A stretch of DNA of 7,464 nucleotides from Acidicaldus organivorans. GTDB taxonomy: Bacteria; Pseudomonadota; Alphaproteobacteria; Acetobacterales; Acetobacteraceae. The stretch covers positions 2,295-9,758 of the forward strand of contig KN173918.1 in the NCBI GenBank assembly GCA_000759655.1. The letters run 5' to 3'. Positions 1 to 7,464 of the stretch are shown one piece after another (positions within the stretch are counted from its first letter, which is position 1; every line of letters starts with the position of its first letter). Below the pieces are notes generated by a model. That model did no database searches. It was given only the letters and a program-made list of their open reading frames with translations, and was not told the origin of the DNA. The translations under genes and the position numbers were made by a program.

Positions 1-255
1 CGCGCCGCTCTTCAGATGCTCGGTCAGCATCTCGACGACGGTGGCGAGGATCTCTCCCGCCTGACGCTGGGTGAGATGCTCCCGCTCGGCGAGCTCCACC
101 GCGAGCTGGCGGGTGGCGACGAGCTCGGGCCCGGCGGACTTGGCGGCGCTGCGGGTGGCCGCGGAGCGCATTTGAGCCTTGGCGGCGGGCTTGGCAGCGG
201 CGGGCTTGCTGGCTTTGGCCTTGGACGCTTTCTGAGGCGCCGTCTTTGCAGGCAT
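1..255 (-). CDS. HU-family DNA-binding protein with Lys/Ala-rich N-terminal tail (3' end cut off by window edge)
   Basis: The 85 visible residues begin at the ATG complementary to 253-255; a GGAGA motif lies about 8 bases upstream, a good ribosome binding site. Residues 1-42 are a basic, low-complexity tail of Lys, Ala, Ser and Pro (MPAKTAPQKASKAKASKPAA and onward). Residues 43-85 (PELVATRQLAVELAEREHLT, then QRQAGEILATVVEMLTEHLKSGA) match the N-terminal helix-turn-helix dimerisation part of HU/IHF proteins, where a lysine-glycine turn leads into the DNA-binding beta arms. The arms would lie beyond the window. HU proteins bend and compact DNA in the nucleoid; histone-H1-like tails of this kind are known in some alphaproteobacterial HU homologues and probably add nonspecific DNA contacts. 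It is transcribed away from the solute-binding protein gene. Family assignment is fairly sure; the exact subgroup cannot be told without the C-terminal half. Confidence 0.8.
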   Translation of the reverse strand, partial: MPAKTAPQKASKAKASKPAAAKPAAKAQMRSAATRSAAKSAGPELVATRQLAVELAEREHLTQRQAGEILATVVEMLTEHLKSGA

Positions 256-458
256 GTCGGTTTCTCCGTGAGAAAGAGAAGGAAAGATGCGAAGAGAAAT
301 ACACGGGAATGCCGTAACGCAAGAGGAAAATGCGCAAGCAGCATCGATTCCATCGGCTTTTTCGCAACTGCTCACATCGCCCGCACACCCCGCCCGCCGG
401 GATGTCCTTCCTTTCGAAAGTGCAAGAATTCGGCGCATGTCTCATTAAAATATTGATT

Positions 459-464
459 TATAAT
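459..464 (+). promoter_or_regulatory. Candidate -10 element (TATAAT) upstream of the solute-binding protein gene
   Basis: An exact TATAAT lies in the most AT-rich stretch of the window. A TG dinucleotide at 454-455 sits one base too far upstream for a standard extended -10, and the -35 region (about 436-441, CATGTC) is a poor match to TTGACA. Transcription would start near 471, giving a leader of about 155 bases before the ATG at 625. The -10 match is seen directly; promoter activity and strand are inferred. Confidence 0.4.
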
Positions 465-529
465 GATTATTTTTGAAAACAGCAGGCCCCCCTCCTCCTC
501 CGCGCGCGCTGTATGGCGCCCTCGGCAGT

Positions 530-548
530 CCCGCCTGGCGGGTCTTTT
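530..548 (+). terminator. Short terminator-like or attenuator-like hairpin in the leader
   Basis: CCCGC (530-534) pairs with GCGGG (538-542) around a three-base CTG loop, followed at once by TCTTTT (543-548). A GC stem plus a U-rich run resembles a weak intrinsic terminator. It lies downstream of the candidate -10 at 459 and upstream of the start codon at 625, so it could attenuate the mRNA or end a short transcript. The stem is only 5 bp and the T run is broken by a C, so chance in GC-rich DNA is a real alternative. Confidence 0.25.
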
Positions 549-624
549 CCCGGCCGCGGCGGACGTGCCAACATCACGGCACAAGGCCTGCCAAAGGCCG
601 CAACAACGATCGAGGAGACGTCCC

Positions 625-1692
625 ATGACCGCATCCGGTGCGAATCACCCCGCGAATCGCCGCCCTCCGTCGCGCCCGAAACGCCCGGGCCTGCCCCGCC
701 GTCGCGCGCTCGGGCTTGCTCTCGGCGCGCTCGCTGCCCCCTTCCTCCGCCCCTCTCGGGCCCGCGCAGCGCGGCGCTACAAGTTCGGCAGCGACTGGCC
801 TACCGAGTTTCCGGCGACGAAACGCTTCCAGGCTGCGTTCGGAGCGCTTCCCGAAAAAACTGGCGGGGCGCTTGGCATCGAGGTCTATCCCAATTCGGTG
901 CTCGGCGGAGACACCGAAATGCTCGCCGAACTCCGCTCCGGCGCGCTCGAATTCTACGCCGCCCCCACCGGCTCGCTCTCCACCTTCGTCCCCGCCTCCG
1001 GCATCGTGAACGTGGGCTTCGCCTTCAAGGATTACAGCGAGGTCTGGCCGGCGCTGGATGGCTCGCTCGGCGCCTATGTCCAGGAGCAGGTCGAGAAAAC
1101 GGGCCTCATCGTGGTGGGCCCGGCGATCGACAACGGCTTCCGCCAGCTCACCACCCACAACCGTCCCGTCCAGCGGGTCGAGGACGTCGCGGGGCTCAAG
1201 ATCCGCGTGCCGGTCTCGCCGCTCCACGTCTCGTTGTGGCGGGCGCTCGGCGCCGCGCCGGGCAGCATGAATTTCAACGAGGTCTATAGTGCGCTGGAGA
1301 GCGGCGTCTATGACGCCGAGGAAAACGCGCTTCCCATCGTCGCCTTCGCCCGGCTCTACGAGGTGCAGAATTATTGCATCCGCACCTCCCACATGTATGA
1401 GGCCTATCTGCTGCTGGCCAATCGCGAGGCATGGCAGCGCCTGAGCCCCGCCGAGCGCGACCTCGTCGTCGAGGCGGCGCGCACCGCCACGCTGCCCGAG
1501 CGGGAGGACATCGCCGCCCTTTCCGTCTCGCTGGAAGGAGGCCTCACCGCCAAGGGGATGCGCTTCCTCACCCCCGACCGCGAGAGTTTCCGCCGCCGCC
1601 TGCGCGAGGCAGGCTTCTACCGCTATTGGCGCGACAGGTTCGGCGCTGCCGCCTGGAGCCTGCTCGAGGAGCACGTGGGCCCGCTCAGTTGA
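625..1692 (+). CDS. TRAP-type transporter periplasmic solute-binding protein (DctP family), no permease adjacent
   Basis: This 355-residue protein is of the usual DctP-family length. The ATG at 625 is chosen over an in-frame ATG at 463 because GAGGAG at 612-617 lies 7 bases upstream and the signal peptide follows. The signal looks Tat-like: RRR at 25-27, a hydrophobic stretch at about 28-41, and a likely cleavage after ARA at 46-48. The mature protein starts near YKFGSDWP. Family hallmarks are the segment VEDVAGLKIRVP (185-196), whose Arg194 corresponds to the arginine that binds the ligand carboxylate in characterised members, then NFNEVYSALESGVYDAEEN (216-233). Such proteins capture organic acids or related solutes in the periplasm and hand them to a DctQ/DctM permease. 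None is in the window: the gene has a divergent HU-like gene upstream and a convergent histidine kinase 30 bases downstream. Substrate cannot be predicted. Family confidence is high. Confidence 0.88.
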   Translation: MTASGANHPANRRPPSRPKRPGLPRRRALGLALGALAAPFLRPSRARAARRYKFGSDWPTEFPATKRFQAAFGALPEKTGGALGIEVYPNSVLGGDTEMLAELRSGALEFYAAPTGSLSTFVPASGIVNVGFAFKDYSEVWPALDGSLGAYVQEQVEKTGLIVVGPAIDNGFRQLTTHNRPVQRVEDVAGLKIRVPVSPLHVSLWRALGAAPGSMNFNEVYSALESGVYDAEENALPIVAFARLYEVQNYCIRTSHMYEAYLLLANREAWQRLSPAERDLVVEAARTATLPEREDIAALSVSLEGGLTAKGMRFLTPDRESFRRRLREAGFYRYWRDRFGAAAWSLLEEHVGPLS

Positions 1693-1722
1693 GCAGCGGT
1701 CACTGAAGCGGCGGAGGCTCGC

Positions 1723-3117
1723 TTACGCCGACGGCGCGGGCGCACAATCGAGGATGAACACCGCGCCCTTGCCATCGGGTGCTGGCCCGTCGTTGATGCG
1801 CACCGCAAATCCGTGCAGGTCGGCGATCGCCTTGACCAGGCTCAGCCCAAGCCCGCTCCCCTCGACGTGGCGGCTCTTGTCGGAGCGATAGAACCGCTTG
1901 AAGACGAACTCGCGCTCCTCGGGGGCGATGCCGGGGCCGGTATCGCGCACCACGAAGGCGGCGCCGCGCCCCTCCGCCCGCACCTCGAGCGCCACCTCGC
2001 CCCCTTCCGGAGTGAACTTGATCGCATTGCCCACCAGATTGGCGAGCGCTTCGAGGAGGAGCTCGCGATCACCCTCGATGGGAGGCGGGGCCGGAGGCAG
2101 GGCGAGGCGAAAGGCGATGTTGCGCTCCTCGGCGATCGGCGCATAGAGGTCGGCGATCTCGCGGGCGAGCTGGGCGGGGTCGAGAGGCGCGAAGCCGGCG
2201 CGGCGCCGCGTCTCGATCTCGCCGATGCGCAGAAGCGCGGTGATGATGCCGAGCACCTGGTCGAGCCCGATGATGGCCCGGTCGATCGCCTCGCGCAGCG
2301 CCTCGGCGTCCTCCTCGTGCGCCCGCGCCCGTTCGAGCCGCGCCCTTACCCGGGAAAGCGGCGTGCGCAGGTCATGGGCGATGTCGTTGCCGATCCCCTT
2401 GAGCTGTTCGAGGAGACGGCCCAACTCGTCGAGCACGCGATTGACCGCGGCGGCGAGCTGGTCGAAATCATCGCCGGTGCCGGTGAGCGGCAGGCGTTCG
2501 TGGAGATCGCCCGAGAGGATGCGGGCCATCGTCTCGTGCACGTCCTTGACGCGCCGGAGCGCCCGCAAGCTCATGAAGATGCCGGCGGTGAGAGCGAGCC
2601 CGAGCGCCGGGGCGAGGCTCAGCCCGATCGCGCGCAGGATGACGTAGCGCATGCGTTCGAGATCGGCGAGGCTCCGCATCAGGACCAGCACCTCCCCGCC
2701 CGGAAGCCGGCGCGCGATGGCGCGCACCGGCTCGGGCGCGGCGGCGGGGTCGTCATCGAGCACGAGGGAGAGCGTATGGGGCCTGCCGTCGGCGGAGAGA
2801 CCCTCCGGCAGCCGGGGAATGTTGCCGGCGAGCAGCTGGCCGGAGGGCGCGAAGAGGCCGGCGAAATTGAGACGGCGCAGCCCTTCGAAGAGCCCGTGGC
2901 CGACGCGCAGTCCGAGTTCGCGGCTCAGCTGCTCGACCGGCTCGCGGCTCGCCGCTTTCGAATCGGTGATCAGGAAGCGATCGACGCGGCGCGTCTCGAG
3001 GATGGTCGTCTGGTAGAAGATGAAGGCGAGGAGGAGGACGGTGATCGTCGAGAAGGCGAGCGAGAACCCAAGGGCGAGGCGGAAGGAGGCGGTGCGGAAG
3101 AGTTCGGGGATACGCAT
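1723..3117 (-). CDS. Membrane-bound sensor histidine kinase (HAMP, HisKA, HATPase)
   Basis: The 464-residue protein has a first membrane segment at about 13-35, a periplasmic sensing region of about 125 residues (36-158), a second membrane segment at about 160-183, and a HAMP-like linker at about 184-236. The dimerisation/phosphotransfer helix carries DIAHDLRTPL with phospho-acceptor His248. The ATP-binding domain shows the N box with Asn360 and Asn364 (EALANLVGNAIKFTPEGG), the G1 box DTGPGI at 392-397, the F box FKRFYRSD at 406-413 and the G2 box GSGLGLSLVKA at 420-430. All key residues are present, so it should be active. It probably phosphorylates the response regulator encoded divergently at 3371-4108. 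Bases just upstream of the ATG (minus strand) are pyrimidine-rich with no Shine-Dalgarno motif, so the start or its initiation mode is less certain. The periplasmic domain has no recognisable ligand motif, so the signal is unknown. Confidence 0.93.
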   Translation of the reverse strand: MRIPELFRTASFRLALGFSLAFSTITVLLLAFIFYQTTILETRRVDRFLITDSKAASREPVEQLSRELGLRVGHGLFEGLRRLNFAGLFAPSGQLLAGNIPRLPEGLSADGRPHTLSLVLDDDPAAAPEPVRAIARRLPGGEVLVLMRSLADLERMRYVILRAIGLSLAPALGLALTAGIFMSLRALRRVKDVHETMARILSGDLHERLPLTGTGDDFDQLAAAVNRVLDELGRLLEQLKGIGNDIAHDLRTPLSRVRARLERARAHEEDAEALREAIDRAIIGLDQVLGIITALLRIGEIETRRRAGFAPLDPAQLAREIADLYAPIAEERNIAFRLALPPAPPPIEGDRELLLEALANLVGNAIKFTPEGGEVALEVRAEGRGAAFVVRDTGPGIAPEEREFVFKRFYRSDKSRHVEGSGLGLSLVKAIADLHGFAVRINDGPAPDGKGAVFILDCAPAPSA

Positions 3118-3211
3118 CGGTCGGTTCGGAGAGGGCGCCCCGGAGACGGGCGCGCCGGAGGGTGGGATCGAGGTGGGATGATGGGAGGCGAGATGGGAAG
3201 GGGGGAGGGGA

Positions 3212-3229
3212 ATTAAAACAGCTTTTAAT
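3212..3229. repeat. Inverted repeat ATTAAAA-CAGC-TTTTAAT, operator candidate
   Basis: Two perfect 7-base arms (3212-3218 and 3223-3229) flank CAGC. The site is AT-rich inside very GC-rich DNA, near the middle of the divergent gap between kinase and regulator. A protein-binding site is more likely than an RNA hairpin because the stem is all A/T. Seen directly; function inferred. Confidence 0.45.
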
Positions 3230-3244
3230 GGTATCCGATGAACG

Positions 3245-3261
3245 CCCGGTTAAAAACCGGG
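3245..3261. repeat. Inverted repeat CCCGGTT-AAA-AACCGGG
   Basis: Two perfect 7-base arms (3245-3251 and 3255-3261) surround a three-base AAA loop, making a stable hairpin. Its centre is about 32-33 bases from that of the repeat at 3212-3229, close to three helical turns, and both contain TTAAAA (3213-3218 and 3250-3255). No T run follows on either strand, so it is not a standard terminator. It could be a second regulator-binding site or a leader structure for the regulator mRNA. Confidence 0.4.
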
Positions 3262-3370
3262 AAAAGCCGGGGCCGGGATGAGAGGCATCGATGAGGAGCA
3301 GGAGCGGACGATGCCGGAGCGAGAGCGTCCGAACGAGCGCCCAAATCTACGTCGCGGAAACGAGGGAAGC

Positions 3371-4108
3371 ATGCCGGAGATGAGCGGCAAAGAGGCCAAG
3401 GAAGCACCCGGACGGGTCGTGCCGGAGCGGCGGCTTCGCCTGCTCCTCGTCGAGGATGACCGCGAGCTCGCCGAGGAGATCGCGACCGAGCTCGGCGAGC
3501 GGGGCTATGACGTCACCCATGCCGAGGATGGCGAGGCGGGGTTTCAGCTCGCCAGCCGGGGCGGCTTCGATCTCCTCATCCTCGACCGGCTGCTTCCCAA
3601 ACGCGACGGGCTTTCCATCCTCGCCGGGCTGCGCGAGCGGGGCATGGCGACGCCGGTCCTCATCCTGAGCGCGCTCGGCGAGGTCGATGAGCGGGTGGCG
3701 GGGCTCAAGGCGGGGGGCGACGATTATCTGGTCAAGCCTTTCGCCTTCGCCGAGCTCGCCGCCCGCATCGAGGCGCTGCTCCGCCGTCCGCTCGCCGCGG
3801 CGGTGACGCGGCTCGAAGTGGGGCCGCTGGTGCTCGATCTCATCTCCCGCGAGGCCAGTCGCGGCGGGCGGGCGATCGAGCTCCTCCCCACTGAATTCAA
3901 GCTGCTCGAATACCTCATGCGCCATGCCGGCCAGATCGTCACCCGCGGCATGCTGCTCGAGGATGTCTGGCACTACCGCTTCCTGCCCCAGACCAACGTG
4001 GTCGATGTCCATATCGGCAAGCTCCGGCGCAAGATCGACGCGCCGGGCGAGCCGCCGATGATCCATTCGGTGCGCGGCGCGGGGTTCATGCTGCGCGACC
4101 CCTCTTGA
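3371..4108 (+). CDS. OmpR/PhoB-family response regulator
   Basis: From the preferred ATG this is a 245-residue two-domain regulator. The receiver (about 21-140) begins RLRLLLVEDD with acidic-pocket Asp29 and Asp30, phospho-acceptor Asp72 in LILDRLLP, conserved Ser100 and Lys122 (YLVKPF). The C-terminal winged helix (about 148-243) has LEVGPLVLDL, LLPTEFKLLEYLM, the recognition region NVVDVHIGKLRRKI and the final hairpin HSVRGAGFML. Phosphorylation by the neighbouring kinase should promote dimer binding to direct-repeat DNA sites. Upstream in-frame ATGs exist at 3278 and 3311. The one at 3311 has the best ribosome site (AGGAG 3300-3304, 6-base spacer), but 3311-3370 has poor third-position GC, whereas codon use becomes typical from 3371, which has GAGGG at 3362-3366. 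A longer form (265 residues) therefore remains possible. The gene lies 76 bases before ctaC on the same strand and may be cotranscribed with it. Confidence 0.9.
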   Translation: MPEMSGKEAKEAPGRVVPERRLRLLLVEDDRELAEEIATELGERGYDVTHAEDGEAGFQLASRGGFDLLILDRLLPKRDGLSILAGLRERGMATPVLILSALGEVDERVAGLKAGGDDYLVKPFAFAELAARIEALLRRPLAAAVTRLEVGPLVLDLISREASRGGRAIELLPTEFKLLEYLMRHAGQIVTRGMLLEDVWHYRFLPQTNVVDVHIGKLRRKIDAPGEPPMIHSVRGAGFMLRDPS

Positions 4109-4184
4109 TCTGGGGCATGGAGGGGGAGTAAGGGCTGTGCTTGATGGCGCCCCATTTTCGCCGGGCGCAGACGGTGGAGGGATC

Positions 4185-5033
4185 ATGGTCCGGATGAGTG
4201 GCCGTTCGATGGGAACGATCCTGGCGGCGGGAGCCGCGTTGGCGGGACGCATCAGCGAGGCGCATGCCCAGGCGCCCCGCCCCTGGGAGATGGGGATGCA
4301 GCCGCCCTTCAGCCCGGTGGCAGAGCGGATCCACTCGCTCCATGACGTGGTGCTGGTGATCATCACCCTGATCACCCTGCTGGTGGGGGCGCTCCTCGTC
4401 GTGGTGCTGCTCCGCTTCAACCACCGCGCCAATCCCAATCCGAGCAAGACCAGCCATAACACGCTGATCGAGGTGATCTGGACGGTGGTGCCGATCCTGA
4501 TCCTCGTCGTCATCGCCATCCCCTCGCTGCGGCTGGTCTATTACGAGGACCGCACCAAGGATCCGGCCCTCACCATCAAGGTCACCGCCCATCAATGGTA
4601 CTGGGAGTACGGCTATCCCGATCAGGGCAATCTCGACATCGAGAGCCGGGTGATCCCGGATGACCAGCTCAAGCCGGGCCAGCTCCACCTCCTCGAAGTG
4701 GACAACCCGCTGGTGCTGCCGGTGGGCAAGGACATCCGCATCCTCACCACGAGCTCGGACGTCATCCACAGTTTCTTCATCCCGAGTCTCGGCGTGCAGC
4801 GCTATGCGATTCCCGGCCGGGTGATCGAGACTTGGGTACGGATCGACAAGCCTGGTATCTACCGCGGCGAGTGCAATCAAGTCTGCGGGATAAACCACAG
4901 CCAGATGCCGATCGTGATCCAGGCGGTGAGCGACCAGGATTTCAAGGCCTGGGTCGAAAAGACCAAATCCGAACAGCAGACTTCGGAACGCGAGCCGGTC
5001 AAAAATCTGCGGTTCGCCGAAAACAAAGATTGA
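4185..5033 (+). CDS. ctaC: Cytochrome c oxidase subunit II (CuA-binding), precursor
   Basis: Subunit II accepts electrons from cytochrome c at the binuclear CuA centre and passes them to heme a in subunit I. From the ATG at 4185 it has 282 residues: signal peptide about 1-28 (cleavage near AHA-QA), membrane helices about 53-76 and 95-118 with Glu96 (TLIEVIWT, the K-pathway entry glutamate), then a periplasmic cupredoxin domain. HQWYWEYGYP at 136-145 is the electron-entry aromatic patch. CuA ligands are His195, Cys230, Cys234, His238 and Met241. The usual Glu of CSExC is Gln232 (CNQVC), discussed in the findings. There is no fused cytochrome c domain. An upstream in-frame GTG at 4137 has an acceptable ribosome site, but 4137-4184 has poor third-position GC, while 4185 follows GGAGG at 4176-4180 and gives a normal signal peptide. 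The gene precedes ctaD by 78 bases. Confidence 0.95.
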   Translation: MVRMSGRSMGTILAAGAALAGRISEAHAQAPRPWEMGMQPPFSPVAERIHSLHDVVLVIITLITLLVGALLVVVLLRFNHRANPNPSKTSHNTLIEVIWTVVPILILVVIAIPSLRLVYYEDRTKDPALTIKVTAHQWYWEYGYPDQGNLDIESRVIPDDQLKPGQLHLLEVDNPLVLPVGKDIRILTTSSDVIHSFFIPSLGVQRYAIPGRVIETWVRIDKPGIYRGECNQVCGINHSQMPIVIQAVSDQDFKAWVEKTKSEQQTSEREPVKNLRFAENKD

Positions 5034-5045
5034 TCAGGAGGGTTG

Positions 5046-6726
<1,681 letters not shown>

Positions 6727-6750
6727 GACGGGCATCGTAAGGGCATTCCG

Positions 6751-7464
6751 ATGAGCGAGGCCGCTTTCGAGGCGATCTCCGAGGCGAGGGAGGGGCAAGC
6801 CCCCTCCCTCCCGCTCTCTGGCGTAAGCGACTGGCTCACCCTGCTCAAGCCGCGGGTGATGACTCTGGTCGTCTTCACCGGAGCGATCGGCCTCCTCATC
6901 GCGCCCGTCCCCCTCCACCCGGTGCTCGCCTTTGCCGCCGTCCTCGCCATCGCCATCGGCTCCGGCGCGGCGGGAGCGATCAACATGTGGTATGACCGCG
7001 ATATCGATGCGCTGATGCGGCGCACCCGGAGCCGTCCCATCCCGGCGGGGCGGATTGCGCCGGGCGATGCGCTCGGCTTCGGGATCGTGCTCGCGGTGGC
7101 CTCGGTCGCCATCATGGGGCTTGCCACCAATTTTCTGGCCGCCGCGATGCTCGCCCTTTCCATCGTCTTCTACGTCGCCGTCTATACGATGTGGCTGAAG
7201 CGGGCCACCCCGCAGAACATCGTCATCGGCGGCGCGGCGGGCGCTTTTCCCCCCGTAATCGGCTGGGTCGCCGCGACCGGTCATCTCGCGCTCCTCCCCA
7301 TTCTCCTCTTCCTCATCGTCTTTTTCTGGACGCCGCCCCATTTCTGGTCGCTCTCCCTCTATGCGAGTGGCGATTACGCGCGGGCGGGCGTGCCGATGCT
7401 GCCCGTCGTCGCCGGAGCGCGCGCCACGCGGCGGCAGATCTTCCTCTACACCCTTCTCCTCGTG
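6751..7464 (+). CDS. ctaB: Protoheme IX farnesyltransferase (heme O synthase), 3' end cut off by window edge
   Basis: This membrane prenyltransferase joins farnesyl diphosphate to heme B to make heme O, which heme A synthase then oxidises to heme A for CtaD. The 238 visible residues are most of the usual 300 or so. Residues 1-25 are a hydrophilic tail; LLKPRVMTL at 31-39 is the conserved helix-1 start. The prenyl-diphosphate/Mg site is NMWYDRDID at 78-86 (Asn78, Asp82, Asp86), followed by the basic [11 protein letters not shown] at 90-100. [12 protein letters not shown] (145-156) is the conserved loop of heme O synthases, then GAFPPVIGW and WTPPHFW (193-199). ATG 6751 has AAGGG at 6739-6743 with a 7-base spacer and is the only usual start upstream of the conserved KPRV. 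It starts 37 bases after ctaD stops, consistent with one operon. A strong inverted repeat lies in its codons 12-20. The frame is open to the last base. Confidence 0.95.
   Translation, partial: MSEAAFEAISEAREGQAPSLPLSGVSDWLTLLKPRVMTLVVFTGAIGLLIAPVPLHPVLAFAAVLAIAIGSGAAGAINMWYDRDIDALMRRTRSRPIPAGRIAPGDALGFGIVLAVASVAIMGLATNFLAAAMLALSIVFYVAVYTMWLKRATPQNIVIGGAAGAFPPVIGWVAATGHLALLPILLFLIVFFWTPPHFWSLSLYASGDYARAGVPMLPVVAGARATRRQIFLYTLLLV
6786..6810 (+). repeat. 10-bp perfect inverted repeat inside the ctaB 5' coding region
   Basis: GAGGGAGGGG at 6786-6795 pairs perfectly with CCCCTCCCTC at 6801-6810 around a five-base CAAGC loop. It begins 35 bases after the start of ctaB and encodes part of the poorly conserved hydrophilic tail. 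In mRNA this would be a very stable hairpin just behind the initiation region. It may limit ctaB translation, mark an operon processing point, or be a short dispersed palindromic element. Structure is seen; roles are inferred. Confidence 0.6.

Larger units (their letters stand above)
256..624. other. Divergent intergenic region between HU-like gene and solute-binding protein gene
   Basis: No convincing gene lies here: open frames crossing it are low-complexity or antisense. It holds an AT-rich patch at about 441-480 that stands out from the GC-rich surroundings, a perfect 10-base palindrome CTTTCGAAAG at 411-420, and a short GC hairpin followed by a T-rich run at 530-548. It must carry the promoters for both flanking genes. 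I could not identify a convincing minus-strand promoter for the HU-like gene. Confidence 0.6.
3118..3370. promoter_or_regulatory. Divergent control region between kinase and response regulator genes
   Basis: Two-component partners often share an operon; here they diverge from this gap. From left to right it holds a GC inverted repeat (3135-3140 with 3148-3153), a purine- and G-rich tract at 3157-3210, two perfect 7-bp inverted repeats (listed separately) and several in-frame possible starts for the regulator. No sigma-70 promoter with both elements is convincing on either strand. Any autoregulation by the phosphorylated regulator would be expected to act here; that is inference. Confidence 0.5.

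Noticed and set aside
24..353. Pro/Ser/Arg-rich minus-strand open frame over the HU-like gene
   Set aside because: The neighbouring frame starting at 255 has the HU motif, a ribosome site and normal codon use; this one is an out-of-frame reading of it.
455..475. Fur-box-like sequence around ATAATGATTATT
   Set aside because: It matches only part of the classical Fur consensus and lacks clean dyad symmetry; any AT-rich patch would resemble it.
1693..1722. Terminator between the convergent solute-binding protein and kinase genes
   Set aside because: The 30-base gap has no stable hairpin with a T run on either strand.
1813..3216. Long plus-strand open frame (467 codons) opposite the histidine kinase
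   Set aside because: It is the antisense shadow of the kinase: low complexity, rich in Glu, Arg, Gly and Ala with no domain. Long antisense frames are expected in GC-rich genes with G/C third positions.
3305..3331. CGGACG/CGTCCG inverted repeat around the alternative regulator start at 3311
   Set aside because: A short stem with a 15-base loop; likely chance, and 3311 is not the preferred start.
4147..4168. GCGCCC/GGGCGC inverted repeat in the ctaC leader (and a similar one at 3135-3153)
   Set aside because: Six-base GC arms with loops of 7-10 bases are common by chance in DNA this GC-rich.
3347..4519. Long minus-strand open frame (390 codons) across the regulator and the start of ctaC
   Set aside because: It runs opposite two clearly real genes and has no recognisable motif.

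Overview
The window is GC-rich bacterial DNA with strong G/C preference at third codon positions. Gene content (a HU-like protein with a Lys/Ala-rich N-terminal tail, an A-type cytochrome c oxidase in ctaC-ctaD-ctaB order, and a TRAP-type solute-binding protein) fits an alphaproteobacterium, perhaps Rhodospirillales/Acetobacteraceae. That placement is inferred from gene style only.

Layout. Bases 1-255 hold the 5' part of a HU-family gene on the minus strand, running off the left edge. A 369-base gap (256-624) has an AT-rich patch with an exact TATAAT and, about 65 bases on, a short terminator-like hairpin. A TRAP-type periplasmic solute-binding protein follows on the plus strand (625-1692) with no TRAP permease gene in view. 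It faces a minus-strand sensor histidine kinase (1723-3117). Divergent from the kinase, across a gap with a G-rich tract and two perfect inverted repeats, is an OmpR-type response regulator (3371-4108 by preferred start). The same strand continues with ctaC (4185-5033), ctaD (5112-6713) and ctaB (6751 to the right edge), encoding subunits II and I of an aa3-type cytochrome c oxidase and heme O synthase.

How they fit together. CtaB makes heme O, the precursor of the heme A used by CtaD. CtaC receives electrons at CuA and passes them to heme a and the heme a3/CuB site in CtaD. The kinase and regulator probably form a two-component pair, and their position next to the oxidase genes suggests, without proof, a respiratory or redox-linked role. 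The lone solute-binding protein beside a kinase with a periplasmic domain could be a ligand-sensing partner or a receptor for a distant permease.

No plainly new system is visible. The most interesting protein-level observation is that two acidic residues known to ligand the non-redox Mg/Mn site between subunits I and II of A-type oxidases are both amides here (Asn388 of CtaD, Gln232 of CtaC), while every other catalytic residue checked is intact. Other points worth a look are the operator-like inverted repeats between kinase and regulator, a 10-bp perfect stem inside the 5' coding region of ctaB, and a possible attenuator or small RNA upstream of the solute-binding protein.
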